Shown piece by piece: positions 45,852 to 55,654 of a stretch of 64,000 nt of DNA. The notes beneath the pieces were generated by a model. That model saw only the letters and a list, made by a program, of their open reading frames with translations. It was not told where the DNA came from and did no database searches. The stretch's first letter is position 1. Each line of letters begins with the position of its first letter. The stretch comes from Novipirellula aureliae (GTDB lineage Bacteria; Planctomycetota; Planctomycetia; Pirellulales; Pirellulaceae): positions 248,001 through 312,000 of the forward strand of contig NZ_SJPY01000004.1 in NCBI RefSeq assembly GCF_007860185.1. The letters run 5' to 3'. A program made the translations under genes and the position numbers.

Positions 45852-46634
45852 ATGACCCACTACGACTCTTATCAGGCAAATGAATTGCAGTCTTCACCCA
45901 ATCCAGCCACGAATCCTATCAAGGAGAATCCTACCGACACGGGGTCGGGTTATTGGCCCTATCTGTTGCCAATGTTCTCGTTCTTGATACTCTCGGAAGT
46001 CTCAGCTCGAATTAGCGACGCGTCGAGTCATTCGCTCGGCTTGGCAATGCTTTGTGCTCGCGTCTTTGTCCCGCTTTCGATCCTGGTTTACTTTAGGTGG
46101 AAAGGCAGTTATCCCGAACTCCGGGTTTCCTTGAGTGCGATGACGATTGTCGACATTGCGATTGGCGTTCTTCTGGCGGCAATGTGGATGGTGCCTTACT
46201 TGCTATTTCCGAACCTTCGTCCCGGTACCGATGGCGCGTTCAATCCTGAGATGGCTGGCAAGGCGTTGGTTCCGTTGGTGTTGACTTTGCGAATGCTTGG
46301 CTACGCGATCACAACGCCGTGGATGGAAGAATTGTTCATGCGAAGTTTTCTGCCCCGATATGTTGAGGAGTACGAAAGCGGTGATGACTTTCGATCGGTC
46401 CCCATTGCGAAGTTCACTTGGAAGAGTTTTGCCGTCGTTGTCCTTGTCTTTTTAGCGACGCATTTGCCATGGGAATGGTGGGTGATGCTTCCATGGGCGG
46501 TCTTAACGATGCTGTGGTTCTACTACCGCAAAGATCTGTTCGCGTTGATCGTCGTTCACGCAGCAACCAACGCCGCGATCTTGATCGCGGCAATCTGTCT
46601 TAGCGAAAGAATGTCATTGTGGTATTTCGTCTAA
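45852..46634 (+). CDS. CPBP-family intramembrane metalloprotease
   Basis: 260 residues with about seven membrane helices. All three motifs of the ABI/CAAX (CPBP) family are visible: 'WMEELFMRSFL' (EExxxR), 'FLATHLPWEW' (FxxxH) and 'VVHAATNAAIL' (HxxxN), giving the zinc/glutamate active site within the membrane. In planctomycetes and other PEP-CTERM/exosortase bacteria close relatives accompany sorting systems; none is visible here. Start ATG at 45852. Convergent with nrfA. Confidence 0.9.
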   Translation: MTHYDSYQANELQSSPNPATNPIKENPTDTGSGYWPYLLPMFSFLILSEVSARISDASSHSLGLAMLCARVFVPLSILVYFRWKGSYPELRVSLSAMTIVDIAIGVLLAAMWMVPYLLFPNLRPGTDGAFNPEMAGKALVPLVLTLRMLGYAITTPWMEELFMRSFLPRYVEEYESGDDFRSVPIAKFTWKSFAVVVLVFLATHLPWEWWVMLPWAVLTMLWFYYRKDLFALIVVHAATNAAILIAAICLSERMSLWYFV

Positions 46635-46811
46635 TACGAGCGGCAGATGGTGTCTGCGACCAAACGGCCAGCCAGCTCGCTTGAGGTGCAAAGCATGTCA
46701 GGAAAAACCTTGTTCGGCACTTTCTTCAACCACTCATTCTTTGGAAGTGCCGGTTGATTCAGCTTTATGCTCGGTTCTTTCTTCGGCCTTGAACTCACCC
46801 GAGCATGGCTG

Positions 46812-48371
46812 TCACTCGTTGGCTGCCACTTCACTGGGGTCCGCTTCTTCACTGGACTGCAGCAATTTGTAAGCTGCTGCTTGAGCTTGTCGGCTGTAAT
46901 CGATTGACTCTCCCAAGATTCTTGCTGCTTCTTGATCAGCATGGAAACCTTTTGAATTCTCGCTACTGATATAATCGAGACGCCACATTCCTTTGCGTTG
47001 TAGATCGCGGATCGGTGCGAGCTGTTCTTCCGTGGCCCCGGCTTCTTGTGCGGCAATGATGGCATCGAGCATATCGGTCATTGCGACGGCGGCCCGGTCT
47101 ATCAAGGCTCGTGTCCGATCTTGAATCATGTCAACGCGATCTTTTAGCTCTTGCTCAGGTACGTTGTGACACGTTTGGCAAGCGCGGTTGACATTTAGCA
47201 TTGGGCTACGGACCCAATGGCTGCTGACCTTGGTTGCACCCTGTTTTTCATAGGGCATGTGGCAATCGGCACAACTCACCCCGGCACGTGCGTGAATACC
47301 TTGGCTCCACAATTCGAATTCAGGGTGTTGGGCCTTAAAGACCTTCGTGCCAGTTTCTTTGTGAACATAATCGAAGAACTTACCCGCTCCGTCCGGGAAT
47401 TCGGTTTCATCCCATTCCTGTTCGAGATTCTCTATCTTCAAGCCATGGCTCCAAGGGAATGTCAGCGTCATTTTATTCGCACAGTAATACTCGACATGGC
47501 ATTGGCCACAGACAAACGAACGCATCTCTTGGCGAGTTGCGTGAACGTTCGGATCGTAGTCACCTGGTGCGCCCGAATTTCTCCATTTTTGAATACTTGG
47601 TAGGTGTGGGACCGGATCCTCACTGTTTGCCAATTTCGCGATTCCTTCGATAAAGCCAGGTCGTGTGACTCGGATCGCCATCGTTTCAGGGTCGTGGCAA
47701 TCGATGCACGATACGGGATGAGCGTCTCCGAGATGCGGGTCACCTTCTTCGGTTGCCTCAATGACTCCATCGGGCGTTTTCTTTAGTTCAGCAGCGACCT
47801 CTTCGTAGTTCTTTTGGCTAACGGCGCGGAAACCGGCCATCACCGCTTCTTGGTTGAATGATTTCGCAAGCACGTCCTCGCTCGCCTCTTTGCCCAGTTC
47901 TTCTAAACCGATTCGGCGATAGGTCGGTATGATCGACGCGTGACAGTGCAAGCACGCTCCCGCTTGTTGCACGTCGGTGACCCGTTTGGTAGCCGCTTGG
48001 TCGCCAAGCATATAAGCATGACCTCTTGCTTCGCGGTAATCGATGCTAAAGGCATAGCCGGCGTAAAGACGTTTGAGCCAAGGATCGCTCTCGAGTTTGC
48101 TTGGTGGCATCGCGTTATTTCCGCCGTGTTCGGTTCGCTCGGTGTCGGCGGTAAGCAAATAGCTTTCGTATTGCAGCGGGAAATTGATTCCCCAAGGCGC
48201 CGGGTCCGTGCTGACCTCGTTGACTTCCACCAATCGGACGAACGGCGTCCTCGCCTCTTGTTTGCGTTCAAAAATATTGACCAGCAAAGCGACGACGCCG
48301 AATGTCGCCAACGCAACCACGCCCGCTAACAACGCGAGGATTCCGAAGCTTCGTTTGTCGGATGATGCCAT
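46812..48371 (-). CDS. nrfA: Cytochrome c nitrite reductase, ammonia-forming (NrfA)
   Basis: 519 residues with an N-terminal membrane helix (~9-34). Five haem-binding sites: CLHCH (140-144), CIDCH (222-226), CGQCH (288-292), CADCH (367-371) and CQTCH (398-402). The active-site residues can be matched to the E. coli enzyme: Arg in 'ARGHAY' (~116), Tyr in 'CHVEYYC' (~295) and His in '[12 protein letters not shown]' (~360). It reduces nitrite to ammonium with six electrons on the outside of the cytoplasmic membrane. The first haem site is CxxCH, not the CxxCK of most NrfA. Start ATG at 48371. The electron-donor subunit nrfH is 38 bases upstream. Confidence 0.95.
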   Translation of the reverse strand: MASSDKRSFGILALLAGVVALATFGVVALLVNIFERKQEARTPFVRLVEVNEVSTDPAPWGINFPLQYESYLLTADTERTEHGGNNAMPPSKLESDPWLKRLYAGYAFSIDYREARGHAYMLGDQAATKRVTDVQQAGACLHCHASIIPTYRRIGLEELGKEASEDVLAKSFNQEAVMAGFRAVSQKNYEEVAAELKKTPDGVIEATEEGDPHLGDAHPVSCIDCHDPETMAIRVTRPGFIEGIAKLANSEDPVPHLPSIQKWRNSGAPGDYDPNVHATRQEMRSFVCGQCHVEYYCANKMTLTFPWSHGLKIENLEQEWDETEFPDGAGKFFDYVHKETGTKVFKAQHPEFELWSQGIHARAGVSCADCHMPYEKQGATKVSSHWVRSPMLNVNRACQTCHNVPEQELKDRVDMIQDRTRALIDRAAVAMTDMLDAIIAAQEAGATEEQLAPIRDLQRKGMWRLDYISSENSKGFHADQEAARILGESIDYSRQAQAAAYKLLQSSEEADPSEVAANE

Positions 48372-48409
48372 GTTTCAAACTTCTTCAAAAGGAAAGAGTA
48401 AAGAGGAGG

Positions 48410-48952
48410 TTAACGAAATGCATGCCCCACATCGGAATGACAATGGACACACGATTGCATGTCTTGCTGCGAGGATGCGGGCAATAACGAATGGACAACT
48501 TCTTTGTGACAATGGATGCACGAACCTTGTGCAACCTCTTTGTTTCGCGGTTTGATTTGAATCGGGTCGCGGTAATTTTGCAGAGTAAACGCTAACGAAT
48601 GGAAGAATCCATTGTCCGCTTTCGTCACCCACTTGCCAACAAAGTCGTGTGGCAGATGGCAATCGTTGCAAACAGCAACATGATGATGACTACTGTTTTG
48701 CCACGAATCCATGTGCCCCTGCATCACATGGCAATTGACACATGTCTCAGGATTGTTACTTAGATAGCTGGCACCTTTTCCATAGCCAAACGTAAACGTC
48801 CCGATCCCGGCAAGAAGCCCAAGTAGGACTGCGAACGTGAGCATTCCCCAGCCGAGCCGAAGCCGCCCAGTTGATCGCTTAGACTCTGGCGAACTCGACT
48901 CGGAGCCATCGTTGCTGGGATCAAGCTTGTGTTCTGCAATGGGATCCGCCAT
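48410..48952 (-). CDS. nrfH: NrfH-type tetrahaem quinol dehydrogenase subunit
   Basis: 180 residues from ATG at 48952 (TTG at 48964 adds 4). One membrane anchor 'MLTFAVLLGLLAGIGTFTF' around residue 37-55, then four haem motifs CVNCH, CNDCH, CIHCH and CVHCH. The first is followed by 'VMQGHMDSW', the NapC/NirT pattern with a Met ligand. NrfH takes electrons from menaquinol and passes them to NrfA. A ~35-residue hydrophilic N-terminal extension precedes the anchor. Gene order nrfH-nrfA on the minus strand is the conserved operon. Confidence 0.93.
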   Translation of the reverse strand: MADPIAEHKLDPSNDGSESSSPESKRSTGRLRLGWGMLTFAVLLGLLAGIGTFTFGYGKGASYLSNNPETCVNCHVMQGHMDSWQNSSHHHVAVCNDCHLPHDFVGKWVTKADNGFFHSLAFTLQNYRDPIQIKPRNKEVAQGSCIHCHKEVVHSLLPASSQQDMQSCVHCHSDVGHAFR

Positions 48953-49216
48953 CCTCTTGTCCAATCATCGCGTGCCAAAGAATTCGAAAGGTCAAACAAT
49001 CCGTACTCCGCTGTAACGAAACTAGCACACTCCCTTGGCGATCACAATAACTTGCCAGCAGAATCTACACCTAAATGTGGATTTCAGGGTGGCTGCGACA
49101 TCGTGTCGCGATGTTATACTTAGCTTGGTCTGAAAATGAAGCGACATTGGCGTTGCCCTAGGCGCAGTGAATCGTTGCTTCGCCATGGTACGTAAACAAT
49201 CAACAAGACAAGGCCT

Positions 49217-50512
49217 ATGAGACAAAAAGCATGCCGATATCTGGGACTTCTTTTCTGGGCGACCGCGTCTGTATCGGTCGTGTACGCGCTGAGTCGAAAC
49301 GTGAAGGATCGTCACAACTCGATCGCCAACCAATACTCTTCTCCCTCGCTGGTTTCCTATTTGACAGGGTCGTCGGAACATTTAAGAGTCATCGATACCA
49401 GCAACCGTCTCCAGGAGCATGATCCGGTTTTCATTCCGCTTGGCAGTGGCGATTGGAAACAAGTCGGCTACGTGGACCGAGTTTTTCCGTCGGAGCATTC
49501 CGCGACATCCGTCCTCATCACTTGGTACGATCCACAATTTGATCCTTCACAGGTCGAGTTCGAGTACCACTACAGTCGTGGAAGTATCGAGGAGGTACTG
49601 CGGATGATGTTGCCGCCCGAAAAACGACGACGCATCCAAGAACGGTTGGCGGCAGCGTTTGATGAACACGGCAAAGAATTTTTACACGCCTTCGTGCCGC
49701 TGGTCCAAAAAAGCATCGAGCAATCGATGCCAATCATGGAGTTGGAACTACAAGCTTCGCTCGAGCGTCACCGTAGCGAATTTGATGGACTGGCTGAACG
49801 TTGGCAGCAAGAAGTGATTCGCAAAAAACTTGTCCCGCTGGCAAAGTCCGAAATACTACCGATCGTGCGACGCAATGGCCAACCAACCGCCGAGGCGATC
49901 GGACGCGATGTGTGGGAACGAGCCTCGCTATGGCGTTTCGGTTGGCGAGCCGTCTACGACAAGGCTCCGTTAACGAGCCGCAATATGGTACAAGAGGAAT
50001 GGCGTCGGTTTGTTGAACAAGAAGCGGTTCCCGTCTTCGAATCTCACATCGACGAGATCGTCGAATCGATCCAAGACACGCTTGTTGAAATCGCTACCAA
50101 CGAACAGGTTCGCTCCGAGTTGAAACGGGTTGCCGAGCAAATCGCGTCGGACGCCGATGCGAAAGCTTTGGCAAAAGAAATACTCAAAGATACGCTGGTC
50201 GACAACAAGCACTTGCATCGAGTTTGGCAAGACGTTTGGCAAAGTGATGAAGCGCAGCAGGCAATCGATAGGGCGGGGCAGAAGATGGAACCGGTCATCC
50301 GCCAAATCGGGGATGAGTTGTTCGGGACCCGCGAAACGGGAATTGATCCCATGTTCGCTCTGGTTCTGCGAAACCAAGTATTTGGAAAAGACCGCCGATG
50401 GTTGGTCGCTCGCCCAACCGATCAACCCGTCGACGATGCAGGGCGACGAGTTCGGATCGCAGCCGAACCAATGGTTTATCCGGTTATCCATATGGCAAAG
50501 AACCTGCCGTGA
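49217..50512 (+). CDS. Membrane-anchored helical protein, partner of the MlaFE-type transporter
   Basis: 431 residues. N-terminal anchor 'LGLLFWATASVSVVYAL' (~9-25), a small beta-rich region to ~115 ('DPVFIPLGSGDWKQVGYVD'), then long charged amphipathic helices to ~350, with repeated 'EEVLRMMLPPEKRRRIQERL'-like patterns. No known MCE domain motif is clear, but the position directly before an MlaF-MlaE fusion and the GTGA stop/start overlap with it imply that it plays the periplasmic substrate-binding part normally taken by MlaD. Function is inferred from context only. Start ATG at 49217. Confidence 0.75.
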   Translation: MRQKACRYLGLLFWATASVSVVYALSRNVKDRHNSIANQYSSPSLVSYLTGSSEHLRVIDTSNRLQEHDPVFIPLGSGDWKQVGYVDRVFPSEHSATSVLITWYDPQFDPSQVEFEYHYSRGSIEEVLRMMLPPEKRRRIQERLAAAFDEHGKEFLHAFVPLVQKSIEQSMPIMELELQASLERHRSEFDGLAERWQQEVIRKKLVPLAKSEILPIVRRNGQPTAEAIGRDVWERASLWRFGWRAVYDKAPLTSRNMVQEEWRRFVEQEAVPVFESHIDEIVESIQDTLVEIATNEQVRSELKRVAEQIASDADAKALAKEILKDTLVDNKHLHRVWQDVWQSDEAQQAIDRAGQKMEPVIRQIGDELFGTRETGIDPMFALVLRNQVFGKDRRWLVARPTDQPVDDAGRRVRIAAEPMVYPVIHMAKNLP

Positions 50513-52119
50513 GTGACGAACCAAACCCACAGCGATCGACGACATCGCTGAAGATCGTCGACCTGGAGATTCACGTCAGTGATCGGACGCTGATTGCTCA
50601 AACGAACGTCGAGATTGCGGCGGGGAAAATCACGGTCATCGTCGGTGGAAGTGGTGCCGGAAAGTCGGTGCTGCTTCGGACGTTGGCCGGATTGCTACCG
50701 TCCGCTGGTGACACCATTCGCTGGACCGGTCGAATCGAATTCGGGTCGGATCACCATTCCAGGCAAACGAATTCGTTCGCCAACCACCGCGTGGGGATCG
50801 TGTTTCAGCAGTTCGCACTCTTTGACGAATTGACACCGATCGAAAATGTTCAATTTGCAATCGATCATCGCACGGATCGGAAGAAACCGAAGTTGCAATC
50901 GGCGGGCGAGTGGCTGGATGAGCTGGGCGTTCCTAAATGGGCACCGGTGTCAGGTTTGAGTGGTGGCCAAAAACAAAGACTTGCGATCGCGCGCACGCTT
51001 GCTGCCGATCCCGATGTGCTGCTCTACGATGAGCCTACTAGCGGGCTCGATGCGGCAAGTGGACGTAAAGTGGCGGAACTGATTCGGCAAACCCAAACGT
51101 CACATCGCCGAACAAGTATCGTCGTGACGCATGACTACGACACGCTACTACCCATCGCTGATGAAGTGCTGCTGCTCGATTCCATCGAGCAACGCTTGAT
51201 CGCTGTTCCCCAACAGGAATGGGGAAAAATCCCCGAGCGGATGCAGCCGGTGCAAGTTGGCGGTCGAGATCGCTCGGACGATGCCAAGAATACGATCGTG
51301 ACTCGAGTGATTGAGACGACGAAGCAGTACGTCGATAGCTTTTTCGTTGTGACCGGATCGGCAATCGTAGCGGCGGTGCGGTTACCAGCGCAGTTGTGGC
51401 CAGCGGTTCCCAATTTACGCTGGGGACTACGGTTTGTGTTGCACTATTTTCGGCTCGTCGGTGGACCGTCTGCGTGGGTCTATGTGATCTTGGCCGGGTT
51501 GATCATCGGGTTTACCAGTACCTATTTCACCTTTCGTTTTTTGCCATTTCGATCTTACACTCAGCCGTTATTGATCGACGAATTGTTGGCCTCGATCGGT
51601 TTCGCGTTGTACCGGATTTTGGTGCCAATTTTGGCTACGATTTTGATAGCGGCACGTTGTGGTGCGGCCGTGTCAGCGGACGTGGGGGTAAAGCGTTACG
51701 GCGGACAGGTCGATGCGCTGAAAACATTGGGCGTGCCGCCGCGAGCCTATTTGCTGTTGCCGATCGTGATTGCGTTTGTGGTCGCCACGCCGATGCTAGA
51801 GTGGATGGCGTACCGTGCGGCAACCATGATGAGTTTGTTTACGTTCGTGTCGAATCATCCCGAGATCGGGCCGTATTATTGGCAGCAGCATTTCTTTCGA
51901 AACCTGACAAGTACGCAAAGCCGTTTGTTTATCGGTTGGGGATGGGTGCTCGGGAAAAACGTGCTTTGTGGCTTCGGGACCGCGGCAATCGCTTATTACC
52001 GAGGCATGTCAAAAAAGGATTCCGCCAGCGAGGTGAGCCGAGCGATTACTTCAACCGTCTTATGGACGACCTTGTATGTATTGGTCGTACATTTTATCGT
52101 AGCGTTATTCGAGTTTTGA
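50509..52119 (+). CDS. Fused MlaF-MlaE ABC transporter (ATPase + permease)
   Basis: 536 residues from GTG at 50509, which overlaps the previous stop (GTGA). The N-terminal ~240 residues are an ABC ATPase: Walker A 'GGSGAGKSVLLRT', Q-loop region 'FQQFALFDELTP', signature 'LSGGQKQRLAIARTL' and Walker B 'VLLYDEPTSGLD'. The C-terminal ~240 residues form an MlaE-like permease with five or six helices and the family block 'GQVDALKTLGVPPRAYLLLP'. MlaFEDB moves phospholipids or related lipids between membranes in Gram-negative cells. In E. coli the ATPase and permease are separate genes, so the fusion is unusual. Translationally coupled to the preceding gene. Confidence 0.92.
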   Translation: MSDEPNPQRSTTSLKIVDLEIHVSDRTLIAQTNVEIAAGKITVIVGGSGAGKSVLLRTLAGLLPSAGDTIRWTGRIEFGSDHHSRQTNSFANHRVGIVFQQFALFDELTPIENVQFAIDHRTDRKKPKLQSAGEWLDELGVPKWAPVSGLSGGQKQRLAIARTLAADPDVLLYDEPTSGLDAASGRKVAELIRQTQTSHRRTSIVVTHDYDTLLPIADEVLLLDSIEQRLIAVPQQEWGKIPERMQPVQVGGRDRSDDAKNTIVTRVIETTKQYVDSFFVVTGSAIVAAVRLPAQLWPAVPNLRWGLRFVLHYFRLVGGPSAWVYVILAGLIIGFTSTYFTFRFLPFRSYTQPLLIDELLASIGFALYRILVPILATILIAARCGAAVSADVGVKRYGGQVDALKTLGVPPRAYLLLPIVIAFVVATPMLEWMAYRAATMMSLFTFVSNHPEIGPYYWQQHFFRNLTSTQSRLFIGWGWVLGKNVLCGFGTAAIAYYRGMSKKDSASEVSRAITSTVLWTTLYVLVVHFIVALFEF

Positions 52120-52165
52120 TAGAAATGTCGCTGTGAAACAGCACTTCCTAAAAAAGGTACAAAAG

Positions 52166-52336
52166 ATGGACAAAAAGTCAAAAAAACGTCTCGATGTCAT
52201 CAACAAAAAATTAACAACCCTTCGTCCCCGGTTGGCTGGTTCCCGCCAACAGGCAGACGATCCGCAAGAGTTAAAGGAGCTAGAAGATGAGGTCGCGGCG
52301 TTGGAAGCTGAAGCCAAGAAGCTAAAGGAATCGTAG
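52166..52336 (+). CDS. Small coiled-coil hypothetical protein
   Basis: 56 residues from ATG at 52166 with AAAGG 8 bases upstream (GTG at 52133 would add 11). Highly charged: 'MDKKSKKRLDVINKKL' then 'LKELEDEVAALEAEAKKLK', which predicts a helical coiled coil. It lies 46 bases after the MlaFE fusion and may be co-transcribed. Function unknown; plausible as a real gene because of the clean start site and length conservation pattern. Confidence 0.6.
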   Translation: MDKKSKKRLDVINKKLTTLRPRLAGSRQQADDPQELKELEDEVAALEAEAKKLKES

Positions 52337-52550
52337 ACTGAGTCGATCAGCCGGAGACCCCGCATCCGCAGTTGACCCAATTGCAACGGTCGTCGCGGTT
52401 TGCGGTGGTGATGCATCCAATGATTTCATGCGCGACAATACGCCTGCTGGCATTTTGTCGCACTGGTTGCGAGGACACAGAACTAATACGATGCATCATG
52501 GTTAAATCCTATTGTTCTACCCCGCATCGACAAGTAAATGGAATCCACTC

Positions 52551-53402
52551 ATGAAGTTCAAAACAAAAGGGTTTACGTCGATTCTTTTGTCGATGCTGTT
52601 CACGGTTGTCGCTGTTTCTGGGGTCGTGCTCTATGTGGCGCCTCGAGGTCGAACGGCGAATTGGACGGGATGGACAATGCTTGGGCTCGACAAGCATACC
52701 TGGGGTTCGCTGCACATCAACGTTTGCCTGTTCTTCGTTGTGGGTGTTGGGTTGCACCTCGTTTTCAACTGGAAAGTGCTTTGGAGTTACGTCAAGAAAC
52801 GAAGCGCAGGGATGAATCTTAAGCTCGAAATGATTACTGCGATGCTACTCACGGTCTTGGTTACGGCAGGAACAATTATGCATGCCCCCATCCTAACTGC
52901 GACCGCGAATTGGAATGAATGGATCAAGGATTATTGGGAAGGCCGATCAGAGAGTGGACCCGCACCCCATGCGGAGGAATTTACCGTATCCCAATTTGCC
53001 ACCCGTATTGGGTTGTCGGTCGACGAGGTCGAGACGGCACTCAGCGATGAAGGGATCGTTGTGACAAGCCGAGATTCAACGATTGCTGACTTGGCGGAGC
53101 AAAATAACATGGTCCCAAAACAAATTTTTTCGACCCTGCAAATGCATTATCCCGAGATCGCAGACTCGATCGGTAATGAGCCATCAACCGGACAAGGTCA
53201 GGGCATGGGACAAGGTCAGGGCATGGGACAAGGACGCGGTATGGGACAAGGACGCGGTATGGGACAAGGCATGGGGCAAGGTCAGGGTACGGGGCAAGGA
53301 CGAGGCATGGGGCAAGGACGAGGCATGGGGCAAGGTCAGGGTGCGGGGCAAGGACGCGGCATGGGACAAGGGCGTGAACTCAACGAGCCGTCAGCGCCGT
53401 AA
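52551..53402 (+). CDS. DUF4405-type membrane protein with GQG repeat tail
   Basis: 283 residues from ATG at 52551 (the frame extends to 52512). Three to four membrane helices in the first ~120 residues, with His residues in 'LDKHTWGSLHINVCLFFVVGVGLH' (quoted only partly: positions ~43-66), as in DUF4405/cytochrome b-like proteins. A soluble region follows (~130-210) with a helical 'TVSQFATRIGLSVDEVETAL' segment resembling a LysM or HTH-like fold, and the C-terminus is ~75 residues of GQGxGM repeats. The start of this last part is near 53190. The nitrite reductase genes are nearby but on the other strand. Confidence 0.7.
   Translation: MKFKTKGFTSILLSMLFTVVAVSGVVLYVAPRGRTANWTGWTMLGLDKHTWGSLHINVCLFFVVGVGLHLVFNWKVLWSYVKKRSAGMNLKLEMITAMLLTVLVTAGTIMHAPILTATANWNEWIKDYWEGRSESGPAPHAEEFTVSQFATRIGLSVDEVETALSDEGIVVTSRDSTIADLAEQNNMVPKQIFSTLQMHYPEIADSIGNEPSTGQGQGMGQGQGMGQGRGMGQGRGMGQGMGQGQGTGQGRGMGQGRGMGQGQGAGQGRGMGQGRELNEPSAP
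53190..53390 (+). repeat. GQGQGM/GQGRGM coding tandem repeats
   Basis: About eleven units of 18 bases (one of 12) encode GQGxGM or GQGxGT. Units of two kinds (with CAGGGC and with CGCGGT/CGAGGC) alternate in blocks, which suggests stepwise duplication. Located at the C-terminus of the DUF4405-type protein. Confidence 0.85.
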
Positions 53403-53522
53403 GGGAGGGCATTGAGCGATGCGTCTTCGATGCGTCTTAACAGGGGAATCGATGGCAAGGGGACTGCTGGGAGCAATGAGTTTGGTTTTCATTCCCCTGC
53501 CAATTCTCAGGTGGGGTGCCTC

Positions 53523-53616
53523 GTGCTTTGTCACGGCTTGATTTTAGGCTTGCAAAAGAGTGGCTGGGGACATCTTGTCCCCGTAAGCTGCGGCCGGGAT
53601 CCACAGCCACGAAAGA
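53523..53616 (+). repeat. Dispersed ~94-bp repeat, copy A
   Basis: Matches 61032-61124 in the opposite orientation over nearly its whole length, with only scattered substitutions and indels. It contains a perfect hairpin GGGGACA-TCT-TGTCCCC (53566-53582). Occupies the gap between the convergent DUF4405-type and Uup genes. The rest of the 305-base gap shows nothing else. Confidence 0.8.
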
Positions 53617-53707
53617 TTCTAACCCTCCTACTGCGTTCTGACAAAACGTTGCCCCTGATTGTTCGTTAGCCGTTTTGGCGTTGGCCACGGTTCCGTGATC
53701 GAGCGGA

Positions 53708-55522
53708 TCAACCCTCTAACTCTTCCCAACGGGCAAATGCCTTGGCTAACTCGTCCTCTGCGCGTGACAACTTTGAATTCACGACTGCAATCTCGGGTCC
53801 TGCTTGCTGATAAAATGTGGGGTCAGCCATCGTTTGGTGGAGGCTTTCGATCTCTTGCTCGAGTGTCTCGATCTTTGCTGGCAGTTTTTCCAACTCGAAT
53901 TTTTCTTTAAACGACAGTTTCTTCGCTGGCGGCTTCACTGAATCCGCCGCCTTGTCGTTGTTCGATTTCGATGCCAATTTTGGCTTGTTCTTTTTCGCTT
54001 CGGGCTCCGATTCGCTTGCTTTGCGTCGTTCGATGGTTGCACGCCAATCGTCGTAACCGCCAACGTATTCGTTGACTCCATCTTCTTCAAACACAATTGT
54101 ACTACTGACGACGTTATTCAGGAACGTTCGATCGTGGCTAACCATCAACACCGTTCCTGCGAACTCGACCAATTCGTCTTCCAGCATTTCGAGTGTTTCC
54201 GCATCAAGATCGTTCGTCGGTTCGTCGAGCACGATCACGTTGGCTGGCTGAGTCATCAGTTTTGCTAGCAGCACACGATTGCGTTCCCCACCCGACAAAA
54301 ACTTGACTTGGGTTCGAACGCGTTCGGGTGTGAACAAGAAGTCTTGTAGATAGCCGATGATGTGTTTGGTCTTGTCCCCGATTTGGATTCGGTCGCTCCC
54401 ATCGCCGACATTTTCTTCGACGGTTTTTTCGGGATCAAGCGTATCGCGGAGTTGGTCAAAATAGGCGATTGACAAGTTGGTTCCCAGGCGGACTTTGCCT
54501 TCGTTCGGTTCCAGTTTACCGAGCAACAATTTCAGCAGCGTCGACTTTCCGACACCGTTCGGGCCGATGATTCCCAATTTGTCGCCGCGCATGATCGTGG
54601 TCGAGAAGTCGTTCATGATCGGACGCTCGCCGTAGGCGAACGAGACATGCTTTAGCTCGGCAACTAAGGCGCCACTTCGCTGGGCATCTTGCAGATTGAG
54701 TTTTGCTTTTCCCTCGTTTTTTCGTCGTTCGCCTCGAACCAGACGCATCGCTTCGAGCGCTCGAACACGGCCCTCGTTTCGTGTTCGTCGGGCCTTGATT
54801 CCTTGGCGAATCCAGGCCTCTTCTTCCGCGAGTTTCTTATCGAACAGTGCGTTCTGCTTCTCCTCAGCAGCAAGCAGTTGTTCTTTTCGTTCGAGAAACG
54901 TTTTGTAGTCGCATGACCAATCGAACAACCGTCCTCGATCAATCTCCCAAATCCGTTTGGCCAGATTCTGCAAAAACGAGCGATCGTGAGTGACGAAGAG
55001 TAGTGTTTTTTCCCAGCGGCTGAGAAAATTCTCGAGCCAAACAATCGATTCGATATCCAAATGGTTGGTGGGCTCATCCAGAAGCAGAAGGTCGGGGCTG
55101 CGAGAAATTGCCTTGGCGAGCAAGACTCGCCGTTTCATTCCACTCGAGAGCGTCTCAAACTCGATATCGGGATCTAGCTCCATTCGCGACAACGTCGAAT
55201 CGACGGCGTGTTCTAGTTTCCAAGCCTCGTCATGATCGTGCGGATCGTAATCGTCGCCGAGCACAATCGTTCGTACGGTGCCCGTCCAACCGCGAGGGAC
55301 GTTCTGAGAAAGTCGAGTAATGACCGTTCCCGGACGGATTGTAATCGACCCATGGTCGGGCACGACGTCGCCCGTCAGCATGCGCATCAACGTCGTTTTG
55401 CCAGCTCCATTGCGTCCAAGCAAGCCGATGCGTTGCCCGGAATCAATTTTTGCAGAAACCGAGTCGAGTAAAGATGGCCCGCGAAAGCCAATTGTCAAAT
55501 CATCAAGAGATAGAAGGTTCAT
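53708..55522 (-). CDS. uup: ABC-F family ATPase (Uup-like)
   Basis: 604 residues, two ABC ATPase domains without membrane helices. First: 'GLLGRNGAGKTTLMRML', 'LSSGMKRRVLLAKAI', 'LLLLDEPTNHLD'. Second: 'GIIGPNGVGKSTLLKLL', 'LSGGERNRVLLAKLM', 'VIVLDEPTNDLD'. The linker between them is charged and helical (~235-300). The C-terminal ~85 residues are a coiled coil ('FELEKLPAKIETLEQEIE'), as in Uup. Members bind the ribosome or branched DNA; Uup affects transposon excision in E. coli. Start ATG at 55522. Confidence 0.92.
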   Translation of the reverse strand: MNLLSLDDLTIGFRGPSLLDSVSAKIDSGQRIGLLGRNGAGKTTLMRMLTGDVVPDHGSITIRPGTVITRLSQNVPRGWTGTVRTIVLGDDYDPHDHDEAWKLEHAVDSTLSRMELDPDIEFETLSSGMKRRVLLAKAISRSPDLLLLDEPTNHLDIESIVWLENFLSRWEKTLLFVTHDRSFLQNLAKRIWEIDRGRLFDWSCDYKTFLERKEQLLAAEEKQNALFDKKLAEEEAWIRQGIKARRTRNEGRVRALEAMRLVRGERRKNEGKAKLNLQDAQRSGALVAELKHVSFAYGERPIMNDFSTTIMRGDKLGIIGPNGVGKSTLLKLLLGKLEPNEGKVRLGTNLSIAYFDQLRDTLDPEKTVEENVGDGSDRIQIGDKTKHIIGYLQDFLFTPERVRTQVKFLSGGERNRVLLAKLMTQPANVIVLDEPTNDLDAETLEMLEDELVEFAGTVLMVSHDRTFLNNVVSSTIVFEEDGVNEYVGGYDDWRATIERRKASESEPEAKKNKPKLASKSNNDKAADSVKPPAKKLSFKEKFELEKLPAKIETLEQEIESLHQTMADPTFYQQAGPEIAVVNSKLSRAEDELAKAFARWEELEG

Positions 55523-55571
55523 ACTGACAAAGTTGAATCGCCGAAGGGAAATTCGTCCAGATGGGGTTGGG

Positions 55572-55654
55572 TTGGAGTGTCGGCTTTGGCCGATCTCCGC
55601 AACTTAACAAACATACAGCAGCCTCCCTGCAATCGGCTAAAGCCTGCACTCCAA
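55572..55654. repeat. 23-bp imperfect inverted repeat upstream of the MscS gene
   Basis: 55572-55594 and 55632-55654 pair at 19 of 23 positions, with 37 bases between. The left arm contains CGGCTTTGGCCG and the right arm GGCTAAAGCC. Lies in the divergent gap (287 bases) between uup and the MscS-like gene. No gene is seen there. Confidence 0.6.
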
